Part shown: positions 12,501 to 24,200 of the stretch, one piece after another
Numbering within the stretch: position 1 is the stretch's first letter
Layout: the number at the start of each line of letters is the position of its first letter
Origin: Leptasterias polaris
Taxonomy: Eukaryota; Echinodermata; Asteroidea; Forcipulatida; Asteriidae
Length of the DNA stretch: 64,000 bases
Assembly (NCBI GenBank): GCA_037783415.1
Contig: JAZGTN010000165.1
Span: 620,001-684,000 of the forward strand
Reading direction: 5' to 3'
Notes under the pieces: generated by a model
What the model was told of the DNA's origin: nothing
Database searches by the model: none
The model's input: only the letters and a program-made list of their open reading frames with translations
Made by a program: the position numbers and the translations under genes

Positions 12501-15500
12501 TTTTCTTATGGTTTCTTTTTTCCTCGATCTCATTAGTCTTTTCTTTTCTTGTTGTTGTTGGGGGGGGGGGGGGGGGTAGCAAACAGGGAGGGGGAGCGAA
12601 GGTTTTCATCTCAGGCTGGGAATGGGGATAAGGGCCTCAAACATCCAGGAAGGTGGCCTTTTAAAATGACACGTCTGTTGAAGAAAAAGGTCCCATGTCT
12701 AAAAGTACATAAAACCAACACTTTTCAAACGAATGCCTATAAAATACATTAAATATATGTGGAGGTTGCAAAACAATGTTTTTCTGGTAGAGCTTTAAAA
12801 CATTTCACAAATAAAAAAACCGATGCAAAGAAGTTGTTCATGCAGTACCTTCCACACCATTGATGTTTGGTGGGTAGACCACCTCCTCCACCACTTTCTG
12901 CGTGGGTGCTGGAACCTTTCTGCACTGCTGGATCCAGAAGTAATCTCGCAGCCACACCAGGCCTGCCTCGGCGGCTGCTTTCAGGATGGCTAGGGGTGGC
13001 ATGTGCTTGTGGCTTGCTTCATGACGAAGCTCTACCATCCACTCAGGAAGACCAATCTGTGAAAGTTAACAAGATACCTTTTTGTTCACAAACGATTATT
13101 TGCGGTACTCGTTGCTTATTACAGAATAAAACCGGCCTCTTATCGGTGGTCTAGTAGTTAAGACATCTGCTCTAGATAATAATAATAATAATAATAATTT
13201 GGGGGGGGGGCTAATGATCCTTACTTGTAGCCGAGAAACTAAACGTGTTCGAGCTACTTGCATGCAAGGGCGCCTACATGTGTACAGCACTCAGCCACAT
13301 CAACCCACAGGGGCCTATGAACACAGAGCAAAGTCATAAATCGAAAGAGTTTGATTTTTCTGGAGGAAGGAAAACCGGAAGCAGGGAGAAAAACAACCCA
13401 CAACTCCACTCAAATATGGCCTTAGAATGTAAAAGAATAATAATTTAGGATTGACATGCCAGCGCTCTACCAACTGAGCTATTTAGCCCTACATGTATGT
13501 TGGTGGTTTCCCTAAATTGTCAATATCTTAGTTCCAGTGTGCCAGTCAGAAGTCATACAACCTATTTCTTGTAAAACATGTAAAAGAATACTTGCACATT
13601 TTCAAGACATTTCTTGTAATAAAATCAAGGATGCTTCAATTTGCCCTCAAATAGGAAACCTCATTGTGGCTCAGAAGCCTAACAATACTGTAAGCAGAGA
13701 ATGTCCGACATTCTGGAGTGCGCTGTGAAATTCTGGTCCGGTAAACGATTTGAGCTACAGGCCCTGCGGTCTTGTGGATCTTTATCCCAAATTCGAGCCG
13801 TGAGTACTCTCAGTTCCCGTCTACTGTATATATTTTATAATAACCTATCACGTTCTCACTACTAGTGCTACTAACACCAGTGCACTTAAGAATGTACGAA
13901 CCGTTACTGGAGGTACACAACGTAGTACTTTGTGCCTTCCATAGGCAGAGGTACTGGTTGAAATAGTAAGGTCTTATGTTCAATGACAAAAGCAATCCAA
14001 CCAGCCCAAGCCAAGATTCTAAGGGAGCTTCTCAAAAGTTAGGCACGTTCTAGGAGCAGAAGAACGTTCTCTTTGGCACATGCCCGCAACCCATTGGCCA
14101 GAACGCTACGCTGGACCGTATCATTGTTCCAAAGTACAGGAGCAATCTTACACAAGTCAGTACATTAGTTTTTTAACGTTCCAATGGAATGTTCGGGCGG
14201 TCCAACAGAACAGTCCATACTTATCTGATCCTACCGTTCTAACTTTTGAGACAGACCATAACCCACATTTTACGTAAATGACAGAACTTGGTTCTGTTCT
14301 GAAGCTTTATTGCATTTGACAAGGGCTCAATTTCATGGCACTGCTTTATTTTGAATTCTGTGCCTACGCCCTCCTACAGCCCAACAAAGTACACACTGTA
14401 CAAGGTGACATCACCTTATTTCTGTAGCCCTCCTGCATCTAATGTATGTTAATTATGCATTCAATATATTTGTTTAAATTCGTTTATTATCTGTATAAAA
14501 TTATATACATTTAAAATATTGTATCAAACCATACTATGTTCATGAAAATGTTTGATGAAAAAAGGAAAAAGATGCAGAAACCAATAAATCAAATCAAATC
14601 AAATCAAATCAGCACAAAATTCTGTGGTAAGAGTGTGCCATGAAATGGGACCCAGATGCCTCATCCATCTCACCTCCTTGGCAAGAGTCACAACTGGCTG
14701 AGCTTGTCCCTTGGTCTGTAAGTATCCAGTCATGAGGTTCACAAATCTGTTTTGATTAAAAAAAATACTGTGAGAAAAAATTCACATAATTTACAAAATC
14801 AAGCACCAATCAACATGTTCAGTCTAATGGACAAAATTTCAAATTCAAGCGCTCAAGATTGCTTTCTTAACCCTCCTACTGTTCGCAACATTTTCAAGTG
14901 AGTTGACCAACCATTTGAAACCATTCAACTGCCAAGGTTGTGTATGGTGGCACAACTGTGCACAGAACTAACTGTGTACTGTGTACATGCATTCCCTCAT
15001 GGTATCATATTGCAAGGCTGGCATAGCTTATCTATCATTCAAAACCACAGTGAATGGTATTGAATGGTCAGACTAATAGTACTACCGGTAATACCAATCA
15101 AGTTCTGACTAACTATTCTTGGAAGCAATTGCCACTTTTGTCTATGCCCCTGGCCAGCATTACATGAATGCAGAATTGCATAGAAGTGCCTTTAACATTG
15201 TAGAGCTCTCTTACCACACAGTGTAGCAATAATTAAGTATCGGCACTTCCTGTGGTTGAATCAGACATTTTCATGGGTAGGGGGGGGGGGAGGGGGGGAA
15301 GTCTGAATGGCTTGGGTGGCAGGGATAACACACAAGTTTTCCCATAAAACCTTGCACATGGAAGCAGTGGGATCATCTATTCATGGAGGACATTTAAAAG
15401 ACTTTCACAGCAATTCTTACCGAATGACAGCCATGCTGTAGATCAGTTGAAGTCTGCTCGGCTCATCTTCCGACTCTTCCATTAGAGTTGCTTCCAGCAG

Positions 15501-18500
15501 GGTAGCTGTACACTCAATGGCAATTGGCATCTTGTCACCAAACCTAAAAAGACAGGCAAGAATCACAATTTGGACCAATCCAGATTGAGTAAACAATTTT
15601 GAACTATCTGTATAAAATTGTACAAACTCGTAGAAATGAATGTGCTCAACATCCAGATCCCATAGCCATAGTGCACCAGAGAGTGTTCTGTTTGTTGTCC
15701 TAAAAACAACAATTTGGAACATGGAAAATTATCATGAGTACAATTAAATGCCTGGTATTTCATCTGTGACATGAGAAAACAGTAGGCGATTTTATAGGTC
15801 CATATAATACACTAGACTCCCTTAATAATAGCTTCTTGGCCCTAGCCCCACATGGTTTAGGGCAGACTTGACGTGAGCACAGAAAATGATCTTGAGTACA
15901 ATTAATTGCCTGATGTTGCATCTTTGACATATTGATTTGAGAATCCTGGAGGAGATTTTCAAGTTATTTATTAGTTTTAGGGGGGTCATTTTTGGGTTGT
16001 TCTAAAACCCCCTCGACCCCCTCGACCCACGACCCCTCGACCCCACGACGTCCGCCCCGTTATCGAAACGTGTCCCAATTCCAATTCATAACACATCGCT
16101 TTACGGCCGAGTAAGAATTAAGTTCCCGATTTAGAATTCACAGCGTGTGATCCAAAGAGCTAGCTGGTCTGGCGACGCGACTTCCTTCCGGCGACCTGCT
16201 GATGACCAACAGACCATACGTCCAGAGTCAGTGGTGTTGCACCGACCGAGTGAGAGTCACACCGATCATGATCTCGTTTCATATGGTCGGGGGCCCGGGT
16301 GTGGGAGACTGACAACCCCAAAACACGTGTGGGCCATGGTCGGTCGGGTCTACAACCTCGAGCTCCGCATAGAGCAAGTAGTAATTGTTGACACAGGACG
16401 GGAGCGATCAGCCGGAAATGAGTCTGCCTGATCATCACGTAATGAGTTGGCCTAAATCGTACTCGGGCGGTAAACGCAGGATCCCAGTTGGGATATACTC
16501 CTATTCAGGCTCGGGTCGGCCAAGAGATACGCTTGGAAATGCCGCGATTTTTTTTCTGTACACCAAAATTGCCACAGTACCCGATCTCAGCCAATCACGC
16601 GCAGTTTGCTTCGTGCGTGATTGGCTGAGATCGTGTCATGTGGCAATTTTGGTGTACATAAAAAAAAATTGAGCATAAGTCGAGGGGTCGAGGGGGTCGT
16701 GGGTCGTGGGGGTCGAGGGGGTTTTAGAACAACCCGTCATTTTTGGGCATTTTCGTGGCTGGGTGTTGTTAAAATAATGATCAAAGCTAAATGCCATATT
16801 TGGCGAATCTTACAATGGTTTCCTGGAGCGCTAGTCTCCTGGGGTGCACACCGCGCTGTCCTTAGTAGGCTCCGCGCTGTCTTAATTTTTGCGCAATGCG
16901 TGAACGCCACCTGTGTGCCGTGATGAAGAGCAAAACAACCGTGAGTATTGCGTGGTAAATTTCCTTTTTTGAAGATGTTTTTGCATGTAACTCAACAAAA
17001 AAGGCCATACAATTACAAGCATGACAAGCATTGTGAATGTATTATTAGTGTGATGGGAAAGTTTTAGCTGTGTAGTATACAAAGGAAACTGAAGTTATTG
17101 CTGGCTAACGACCATAAAATGTTCACCTATCATATCAACGACCATTTTGAAAACGTATCGCGGTACGGGGCCCAAAATGTTAGACCCTGTAACTTATAAG
17201 GCTCACGGGAGCCTTATAGTTTCTAGAAGTAAGTACAAAGGATCATTTTCAAATTCTGTTTTAGTGTTAGTCATTTTTTTAGTGTTACCATGGAGGTAGG
17301 AATACCTCCATGGTGTTAGTGTTACCTAGTTGCTCTGGAATCTGTGGAGTCTGTGCACCTAATTTGTCAGTCGTCTGTGTGGCATGGTAATGAGACACTA
17401 CATACATGCAATATGATTTGTTACATCATATATTCATGCGTTCTGTCGTTCTGCAATCGTTCCGCGTTTTTAATTTACCAACGTCAGTATTATTATGTAG
17501 GTATGTGACAAAAAAATGAAAGTTTCAAAAAAGCAAATGAATTTAGTATCACTGGAAAGCCCTTTGAATTACCTTTCCAATGATACCAAGAACTCAATTC
17601 TATGACCCTTAAAAAAAAAGTTATGGCACTTTTAGTGTCGTCTAATTTGGCCTATTTGCGGCCACTGTCTTTTAATGGTTAACTATGAGGGCATTGTTTT
17701 TGAATTGTGACCGCGCAGACCAGTTTTCGAACCTTTTTCACGCTGAAGTCAGAAGCCCGTAACTTTCTTATTTCTGGGTCCTTTTAACAAAACTTTGTGT
17801 CAATGTAAAGCTTAAAGAATGCTTAATAAGGCCTAGACACTGTTTTCTTAATTGGGGGCAGGTGTTGGGGACTATATATCTGTTAAAAATGAGAAAAAAT
17901 TAGCGGTTAAGTTGTGAACAAGTCAATATTCATTACACAAATTTCCTCATTTACAATCTTCTATGAGTGCAAACGCTGGCAAACAGGGACATAAAAATAA
18001 AAACTTACAATTCAAGTTGCATTTAAGGTCATCTTTCATGTTCTTATCTACAAGGTTTCTAGGCACAACCAACACAATTCTCAGGGATCAGTTTCTCAGC
18101 AGACAATCAGGTCATTACAAATGAGGTCAGCTGCCAGAGCAAATTTATTAACATCATAGTCTGTTGCATCCTCATATGTTTCATCATCTGACCAATACCC
18201 AATCCGATAACAATATACATCTCCTTTTCTAACTTTCAGCTTTTCAATTTTTCCCCAGTAGATGGCTTTGCAAGGGGTGGGGTTCTTCTTGGCTTCCGCA
18301 TGGTATATCAGCAAAGAAACCCTATGGATGAAAATGGAATGAATAAAGAATAGAAAAAGTCACATGAAGTAAACATATTTTGAAAGCTGTTACTATGAGG
18401 ATAACAGACATGTAACGTCAAGAGAGATTATTATACAGGGTGTGCATTAATTATATCGGGTGTAACATAGAGAACACCTGCAGACCCCCCCCCCCCCCAG

Positions 18501-20112
18501 TCCACCCCTGACTACTGCATTTAAATGGTCCAACTCCTTTCTTTTTTTACCGTAATGAACTGGGTTTTTAAAAATTTATTTAAAAGAACATAATAATTAA
18601 TTAGTCCCAAAATGACACCCTACTAATGGATGTATCTTATCACAATATATGTTATGTGTGTAACAAGTCGCCCTATTTGATACAACAATTCCCAACATTT
18701 ACAAATGACCCTTTACTTTCCCAAATCAGATGATAAAAAGATTTTAAAAAAATAAAATAAAAAAATAAAAATTAGTTTTTGCTTGTTTTGTTTTTATATA
18801 TTTTCAGGACTATTCTAAGGTCTACATGTACTAGAAATTCTTAACCAAGTTTAAATCGAACATTTGAAAGGTTAATAAATGATACTGGACTTAATAACAT
18901 AAACAAAAACAAGGTCATGAGAACAGAAAGTTGGATGGCATTTGTTTGTAAATACTGAGCATTAGCCAATCAGAGAGCATCATATTAGTCATGTGACCTA
19001 CATCAGCGTTTCACTCATATTTTTGGTGACCAAGGTAGGCTTTTAAATCCTCAATCATCAGCATTATAAAAGCAAAAACTTGCAAAGATATTGTGACAAA
19101 TGACTTGTTAACATATAAAACTACCCATAAAACCTAATATTGTTGTGTTATGTCAATGTTTATTGGGTTTAAACGGAGGATTTATCGGACTGAAAATTCC
19201 GTCGATCGGACTGAAAATTCCGTCAATTGACCATTCACTTTACAATTCTCGGGTTGAACAACATGACATCGATGTTTGCGGATCCAAAAAAGGTAACTGC
19301 TAATCGGTAAATTTTCTTTAAAATTGGCCAACACGTAGAAAACAAGTACATAAAACTTATTATTGAGGTTTAATAAGATATTTTACTCACCTTTGGGTAA
19401 TGTACCGGAGGTTTTGATGAACAAGAACGAACGCCAAACTTTTAGTAATTTTTTTCCAAACTTCCAGATGCCGCATACCAAAAATTTGAGGACGAGGTTG
19501 AAGTTGAATATGTGCTCTACATGTTTTTAAAAAAAGCGACTGGGTACGGTTACAAAATCCCCTAAGCGAAGCGTTAGCAACAGCAATAGCTCAACGGTGT
19601 TTTTGTCACAACGCACTGCAGCGGTCGAATGTGACACGGACGCCGCGGCCAGTAATGGTCAGCCGCAACGCACAGGAATGACACATACCTATATTATGGT
19701 ATTAATTAAGTGAGATAAATTGGCAATTGGTGGCAGGATACGGAATTTTAGCATCATAATAAATGAAACAGTGTAAACATTGATGTATTTTTAAAATAAA
19801 TTTGTAGATTAAAAACTTATAAATAATGTTAAATATAAACGGAATTTTCTATTTATAAATTAAATGTCGGAATCATGCGCCGCTTGGCATGTGTCGTACC
19901 ATCGTACGCATACAAAAAACTTGATTTTTGAAAAGCAAATTTCTAAATCAAACATTAATAATACCATACCGACACTTCCATGAACTTATCCTCTGCAGAC
20001 CATCTAGCCTCTTCATTACGTCTTCATGATATAAACAATTATATATTTCCTCGAATTCTTTTTTATTTTGCCATCCAACAACGCGTGTTTGAAATTTCCT
20101 GGGCGCCGCCAT
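6556..20112 (-). CDS. LAS1-like ribosome biogenesis endonuclease (3' incomplete)
   Basis: LAS1L is the HEPN-family endoribonuclease that works with the NOL9/Grc3 kinase to cut ITS2 during 60S maturation in the nucleolus. Nine exons join in phase: 20112-19970, 15543-15421, 14746-14674, 13056-12849, 11489-11443, 10694-10609, 8875-8826, 8278-8204 and 6759-6556, giving 336 residues. The start is ATGGCGGCGCCC at 20112. The HEPN domain covers about residues 10-170 and contains GLPEWMVELRHEASH, with the catalytic RX4H motif RHEASH at 124-129. Later come DGYLVPTAEQL (about 251-261) and FWKPL/GIKPAQYLVGW (exon 9), both matching human LAS1L regions. All exons use GT-AG sites. Exon 9 ends in phase 1 at a GTAAGT donor, so the rest of the C-terminus (human protein about 730 residues) lies further left, beyond or within the satellite. 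The acidic insert of vertebrates is absent here. It is head-to-head with the NACHT gene. Confidence 0.93.
6985..7100. repeat. (GGCTAC)n hexamer run in LAS1L intron 8
   Basis: Several consecutive GGCTAC units from about 7000 to 7036, with an inverted GTAGCCGCC at about 7086. The layout suggests the two ends of a very small inverted-repeat element. It has no coding role. Confidence 0.5.
8525..8665 (-). mobile_element. Fragment of the GGCACTGAACACG MITE family
   Basis: The stretch carries GTGATTCCGAAGACCGATTCAGCC and TGTTGGGTCACATCAAG-type sequence, matching the interior of the better-preserved element at 9715-10086. A second partial copy starts near 9190. Confidence 0.5.
9225..9700. mobile_element. 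tRNA-like SINE head followed by a partial MITE copy
   Basis: At 9230-9300 there is AGCTCAGTGGTG, then GTGGGTTCGAC, giving A- and B-box-like spacing. From 9320 to 9660 the sequence aligns with the MITE at 9715-10086, sharing TATCCCAACATATG, AACAAACCTG and GTTGCAAG. It is a mosaic of two mobile elements in LAS1L intron 6. Confidence 0.55.
9715..10086. mobile_element. MITE with TIR GGCACTGAACACGTTTGG
   Basis: The left end AAGGCACTGAACACGTTTGG and the right end CCAAACGTGTTCAGTGCCTT are inverted copies. The element is about 370 bp and non-coding. Flanks look like a degenerate TTAA-type duplication (TATA/TTAA), which is uncertain. Another element with TTTGGTAATTACTC begins immediately at its right end, so this is a MITE cluster. 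Confidence 0.75.
10390..10603. mobile_element. 214-bp MITE with TIR CAGGGATGTGAT
   Basis: Both ends carry CAGGGATGTGAT in inverted orientation. A second copy in the opposite internal orientation lies at 45159-45376 (shared interior: GAGCTTCGTGCTCGCAAG). The CAGGG ends resemble hAT elements, but I cannot read an exact 8-bp target duplication. Its right end overlaps the intron side of the LAS1L exon 6 splice donor (exon ends at 10609). Confidence 0.75.
10735..10930 (+). pseudogene. Degenerate CR1/Jockey LINE ORF2 tail fragment
   Basis: The frame from 10776 reads FLHWLPIKKQIQFEALLIVF, the same module as the LINE remnant at 5560-6115 but more decayed. No start, RT core or tail is present. It lies in LAS1L intron 5, 40 bp from exon 6. 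Confidence 0.7.
11697..12217. mobile_element. 521-bp TIR element, ends CAGGGTTCTGCCCA
   Basis: Left end CAGGGTTCTGCCCA at 11697 and right end TGGGCAGAACCCTG at 12217 are perfect 14-bp inverted copies. AAATCC immediately precedes the left end (11691-11696) and immediately follows the right end (12218-12223), a perfect 6-bp candidate target duplication. The interior is non-coding and has CCGACCGGCACTC repeats. It lies in LAS1L intron 4. Confidence 0.8.
13143..13490 (-). mobile_element. tRNA-derived SINE with (AAT)n/(G)n tail
   Basis: On the minus strand it starts GGGCTAAATAGCTCAGTTGG at 13490 with tRNA-like A-box spacing, runs through a body resembling 31310-31520, and ends in ATTATT repeats and poly-G at 13177-13210. 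Next to it (13143-13180) is a second tRNA-like piece, GGTGGTCTAGTAGTTAAGAC. It lies in LAS1L intron 3. Confidence 0.55.
14440..14611 (+). mobile_element. LINE 3' end with (AATCA)n tail
   Basis: AT-rich sequence ends in AATAAATCAAATCAAATCAAA at about 14586-14611. This pentamer tail is the usual signature of a CR1/RTE-like LINE 3' terminus. No coding part is left. LAS1L exon 3 starts about 60 bp further right. Confidence 0.6.
15994..16735. mobile_element. 742-bp Mutator-like element with 9-bp target duplication
   Basis: Left end GGGTTGTTCTAAAACCCCCT and right end AGGGGGTTTTAGAACAACCC are inverted copies that continue into CTCGACCCC repeats. The flanks are a perfect 9-bp direct repeat GTCATTTTT (15985-15993 and 16736-16744). 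A 9-bp duplication with long TIRs is typical of MULEs. No transposase frame is seen, so it is non-autonomous. It lies in LAS1L intron 1 and contains an internal palindrome at 16557-16659. Confidence 0.85.
16557..16659. repeat. Long hairpin-forming palindrome nested in the MULE-like element
   Basis: TGTACACCAAAATTGCCAC at the left pairs with GTGGCAATTTTGGTGTACA at the right, and inner arms CGATCTCAGCCAATCACGCG pair with CGTGATTGGCTGAGATCG. Both arms are near perfect. It may be a smaller MITE inserted into the larger one. Confidence 0.75.
16950..17215. repeat. Interspersed repeat, copy 1 (partner 60950-61165)
   Basis: Shares TACAAAGGAAACTGAAGTTA, TTGCTGGCTAA, AAAATGTTAGAC and GGCTCACG in the same order with 60950-61165. 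The family is not recognised and is non-coding. Confidence 0.6.
18096..18321 (-). CDS. Unrecognised terminal-exon-like ORF in LAS1L intron 1
   Basis: A candidate acceptor (CATCCATAG) precedes a 74-codon frame ending in TGA at 18096. It reads with a non-random composition, including YWGKIEKLKVRKGDVYCYRI, then GYWSDDETYEDATDYDV and ADLICNDL. I do not recognise the family. The chromo/Tudor-like look (W, aromatic, acidic patch) is only an impression. There is no ATG in frame, so if real it is a last exon, perhaps of a TE-derived gene or an alternative LAS1L end. The LAS1L coding phase does not require it. Transcription is unproven. Confidence 0.4.
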
Positions 20113-21232
20113 CTTGAAATAAATTTAACCTCTGACAATAATGTGCTTTCAAAGTACATTTTTTGTGTACGTTAGTATAATTCTAAATTTAAAAACAAAT
20201 ATGGATACAATTTTTTTCGATCACATTTGATTTTAAATTGAATCAAATTAATTAATTTTGGTTTTGTTTGTTCACAAAACTTTCGTCATTATATACATAA
20301 ACTTAGAACGTGGCTGCATTCTTTATCACAGTGAAAATCCTTCACGCGTCACGTTGAGTGGAGGAAAGTTTTCACGTCCGCCTTTCATTTTCGCTTGAAT
20401 ATCCACTTTCCAATTTACAAAAAACACGAAACAGCCATGGATGGATACAGATGGCTTACTGTGAACATTCGGAACCACTTCATATACCTGCTTTGATGTT
20501 AGAAAAGAGGATATAGGAACATGTCTGTGGTATTCTTTGATGTTTTATTTATTTAATTTTGTGTAATAATATATAAAATTAAAAATGTAAAACATTTAAA
20601 AATTCTAGATTAGATCGAGTTTTATTTCAAATTGCCTGTCAGATTGAGATGTACAAACAAAGGTTGTTTTAAAAGAAGGTAGATAGTGAAACCTTTATTT
20701 ATAAAAAGAGTAACCTTGTTGAACACACCAGGGCCTTTCTGGCAGGCTTTCTTCATATCAAAATTTGGGAAAAATCAGACAGTGCAATCTGCATAACACA
20801 AGATTATTATTTTAATATTAGTTTTTCTTCCAATCCATTGCCATTCGTTTTGGGGTGCAGGACGTCTACTAGCGGAATGAACCTCATAGTTCTAGGAGTA
20901 CAGGACGTCCAGGCTCTGTGGCTCTTTTGCGTATACATGGTCTATACACACAATTACCCACACACACACTGATTTGTCACAAACAGAATTTTGTTTGTTT
21001 TTCTTGTGTGCACAGGAAACATGCATTGTACCTTGCTGGATGTCAGCCTTGACTGACTCCCATTATTGATGTGCATTGACTGATTGAAAGCTGTCTTAAT
21101 TGAGTGTTGTTTATAAAAGGCATTTCCTCTGTGCAAAATTTTCTCTTGGTTGGTTGCAGTTTCGATGGATAACGTGGTCAAAGTACGTGTGTGTGAATTC
21201 AGATGAGATGACGTGTTAGTGTTGGTGAAATC
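20113..21232. promoter_or_regulatory. Divergent 5' intergenic region between LAS1L and the NACHT gene
   Basis: Start codons lie 1.1 kb apart, on opposite strands (20112 minus, 21233 plus). The region is AT-rich with no obvious TATA box or CpG island visible by eye. It contains the 34-bp mini-insertion at 20867-20900. Shared regulation of the pair is possible but only inferred. Confidence 0.45.
20867..20900. mobile_element. 34-bp remnant or micro-element with perfect 9-bp target duplication
   Basis: The sequence TACT + AGCGGAATGAACC...AGGAGTA is flanked by CAGGACGTC on both sides (20858-20866 and 20901-20909). Its last 30 bp equal the right terminus of the 967-bp element at 62311-63277 and its first 4 bp equal that element's left terminus. 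It is thus the two ends fused, with everything between deleted. Confidence 0.8.
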
Positions 21233-24200
21233 ATGGGAACCATTCTGGGTCGCATATGCAGGAAGAAGACTGAGCCATGCACATTGCTGGCAGTTCAGCC
21301 TATGGTATGAATACTGTTGTTGTTTTCACTAGCATGAGACGAGTACAATTTGCCTTTTGCACAGAGAGACGTGTAGAGCCTCGACCTCATACTTCATTTG
21401 TATTGCATTTATCTATCTGTTTGGATGATTACATAGCGTGACAATACAGAGATTATATTATGCTTCTTTTCACTGCTGTCCCCATCGCGAGGCAATTTTC
21501 CCGCAATTGGCTGACCGTGCTACGAATATAAAAGGGTGATAGCAGTGGCTACGGCCGGATCCCTAAAACTTCCTATTCCTCAGCATTGTCGTTGAAGCCA
21601 ACGACAATAGCCGTAGCCAAAGTCACTGGATTTGGACATGGCCTAAGGTGTGATATGGGTGATACAGTGGTTGGTTTCACATGACACATGAGATACACTT
21701 TTTGCGTCTTAACCCTGCAGTGAGGGACAGGAATGTTTGGCACGTAATCAGCACATGATGACGGGTTATATTCAATTAAACAGGCTGTTCGGGTTTCAGA
21801 GAAAACATTTGAGACTTGGTGTAGAGATGTAAATTGCAGTCAGGTTTTCAAACATCCTTTTGAGTTTTTTTTTCCTTTGCAGTGAAGTGTGATATGCACT
21901 GAGATTTAACGAGAACCGCCTAATAAAAAAATAAGGAATATTGTCAGACGTGACCAGGGGTCGATTTCACAAAGCACTAAGATTCATCTTAAGATGAGTT
22001 GTCAGTATTACCATAGTGATTTGTATTGTGACATCACTCTTTGCTAAGCAACTACGATGGATTTGCAGTTACGATCAATCTTAACTCTTTGTGAAATCGA
22101 GCCCAGGGCTAGTCTTTACACAGAGTTAAGATTGTTTTTATAAAAAAAACCTGCAAACCCTTTTAATTGCTAAGCAAAGTATGAATCCCAATACAAATCA
22201 CTATCACAATGCTGAATACTCGTCTTAAGATGGATCTCAGTGCTTTGTGAAGGTGGCTCCAGGGCCCATATTCTTGGCTCTGATATTTACTGTCGGTGAA
22301 AAGAAGGTGAATGCGGTGGCAGAAAAATTTGCACTTAATGTAAGCATATATACTGATTAATAAGAATTATTTGCTAGTTTAATTGCATCCTTCTATCACA
22401 GAACGTACTTAAATTACCCTGCTAGCCCTGTAAGAATGGCAAGGGTATCAAGCTCTAATTAGTTAATTTGTTTTTGTTTAAGCTCAAAATTCTAACTTAA
22501 GTAGAGCCATGAAATTGTGCCCTTGAACATGCAAAACTTGGCTCCTTGAACATGCAAAACTTGGCTCAACAAGTGTTAAGTTTGCTTTCATGAAATGTGA
22601 TGTAAATAATTTTCTTTGTTTTCCCCAGGAACAAGAGCTTCCCCAGATTAAGTCAACGGAAATAAACCCTCCTGTAACCGACAAAATGGCGGAAAGACCG
22701 AAAGAGAAGAATAATGAGAATGAGAAAAAGGAGACGGATTCCAAGGATGTTGTGATGAAATCCAATCATAGAGTAGACCAGACATCTGGAGTGTCTCATG
22801 GGGCAATGATATTATTTTCAGACCTTCCTGGAAGCATTGATGGTGAGAATGGAAAGGAAGACCCAGGGCAGAAGGTGGTGAGTTCTATCTCGAAGGAGAC
22901 CACAGATGCCAACAAAGCTAGGAATGAGACACAGGAGATTCACCCAGAGAAGGATCAAAGTGGTAATTGATTGTTATTATTAATTATTGTTATATCTTTC
23001 TGGTAATAAAACCAAGGGACACTCCAAAGTACCTTTCACTCTGACTCTTATAAGGCATGAAGATATCTGTGTAAAAAACATGTTGACGAAATTTAAGTTA
23101 AAAAAGAAAACACATAAAATGTTATTTGAAACATTTGAAATAGACAACATTTTGGCAACAATTTTTCTGCAAAAGAACATTCCCACTCAAGTGCTTAATC
23201 TTGCAAAAACTTGTAAATGTCTTTATTTACTCCTTTGTTGTGAAATAGTGCACTTAATTAAAAAAAAAAAAAAATCTTTTAATGTGAACTTTCAGATAAA
23301 AATAGTTTGATATTTGATATTTTCTTTGTTGGTAAAAATTACTCTTAAAGAAAATAAATCGTCGAACTGATTTTTTGAGACAACAATATAGTTTTCATTT
23401 TATCATTGTCCCTAAAATATGGTGGCCCTGAAGGGACATCGCACATCGCAAATATCTTTGCAAATATTTGCGATGTCGCAAATATTATCGCAAATATTAT
23501 CGATAATATTTGCGACGTCGCAAATATTATCGATAATATTATCGATAATATTTGCGACGTCGCAAATATTATTGCAAATATTTGCGACGTCGCAAATATT
23601 ATCGCAAATATCTTTGCAAATATTTGCGACGTCGCAAATATTATCGCAAATATCTTTGCAAATATTTGCGACGTCGCAAATATTATCGATAATATTATCG
23701 ATAATATTTGCGACGTCGCAAATATTATTGCATACTTTATCGCATACTTCGTCGCATAGTTTGCATATTTGTGGTGGATATTTTTTCAAGAGCCTAGATG
23801 GTCTTAAGGTTGTTTGGGTTCCAGCCTTCATTCCTTTAACGTGTACACGCGGGTGGATAGTCGGATACAGTCTGCTCTGTGCGCGCGTGTGTTTTTTTAG
23901 CTTGCACTATAGCCTATAGGTACACATGAGATGAGACGAAGAGAGGTTGACATCCGTGGTCTGTCCAGCAAAGGCATGCAAGTCAACATTATGCCGCCTT
24001 CAAAAGGATCAGTGGTGAGGATTGTTAATTTTGTGTAGTTACGATAATCGGTTGTCCAGAGCAGAGGGCTAGTTTAGGAACATTAAATACTAGTTTAGGC
24101 CTACTACTACTGGAGTAAAAACTAGTATTTAATGTATAACTCCTGAACTTGATTGATATTTGATAAATTATAATTTAAAAGGCCACCACCAGGACTTGGG

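Noticed and set aside
16147..16672. Open frames of about 95 codons on both strands
   Set aside because: Lie inside the Mutator-like element, overlap each other on opposite strands and show no recognisable motif.
23406..23919. Long open frames with NICDVANI-type repeats on both strands (also 29769-30383)
   Set aside because: They come from palindromic tandem repeats that read open on both strands; composition is not protein-like.
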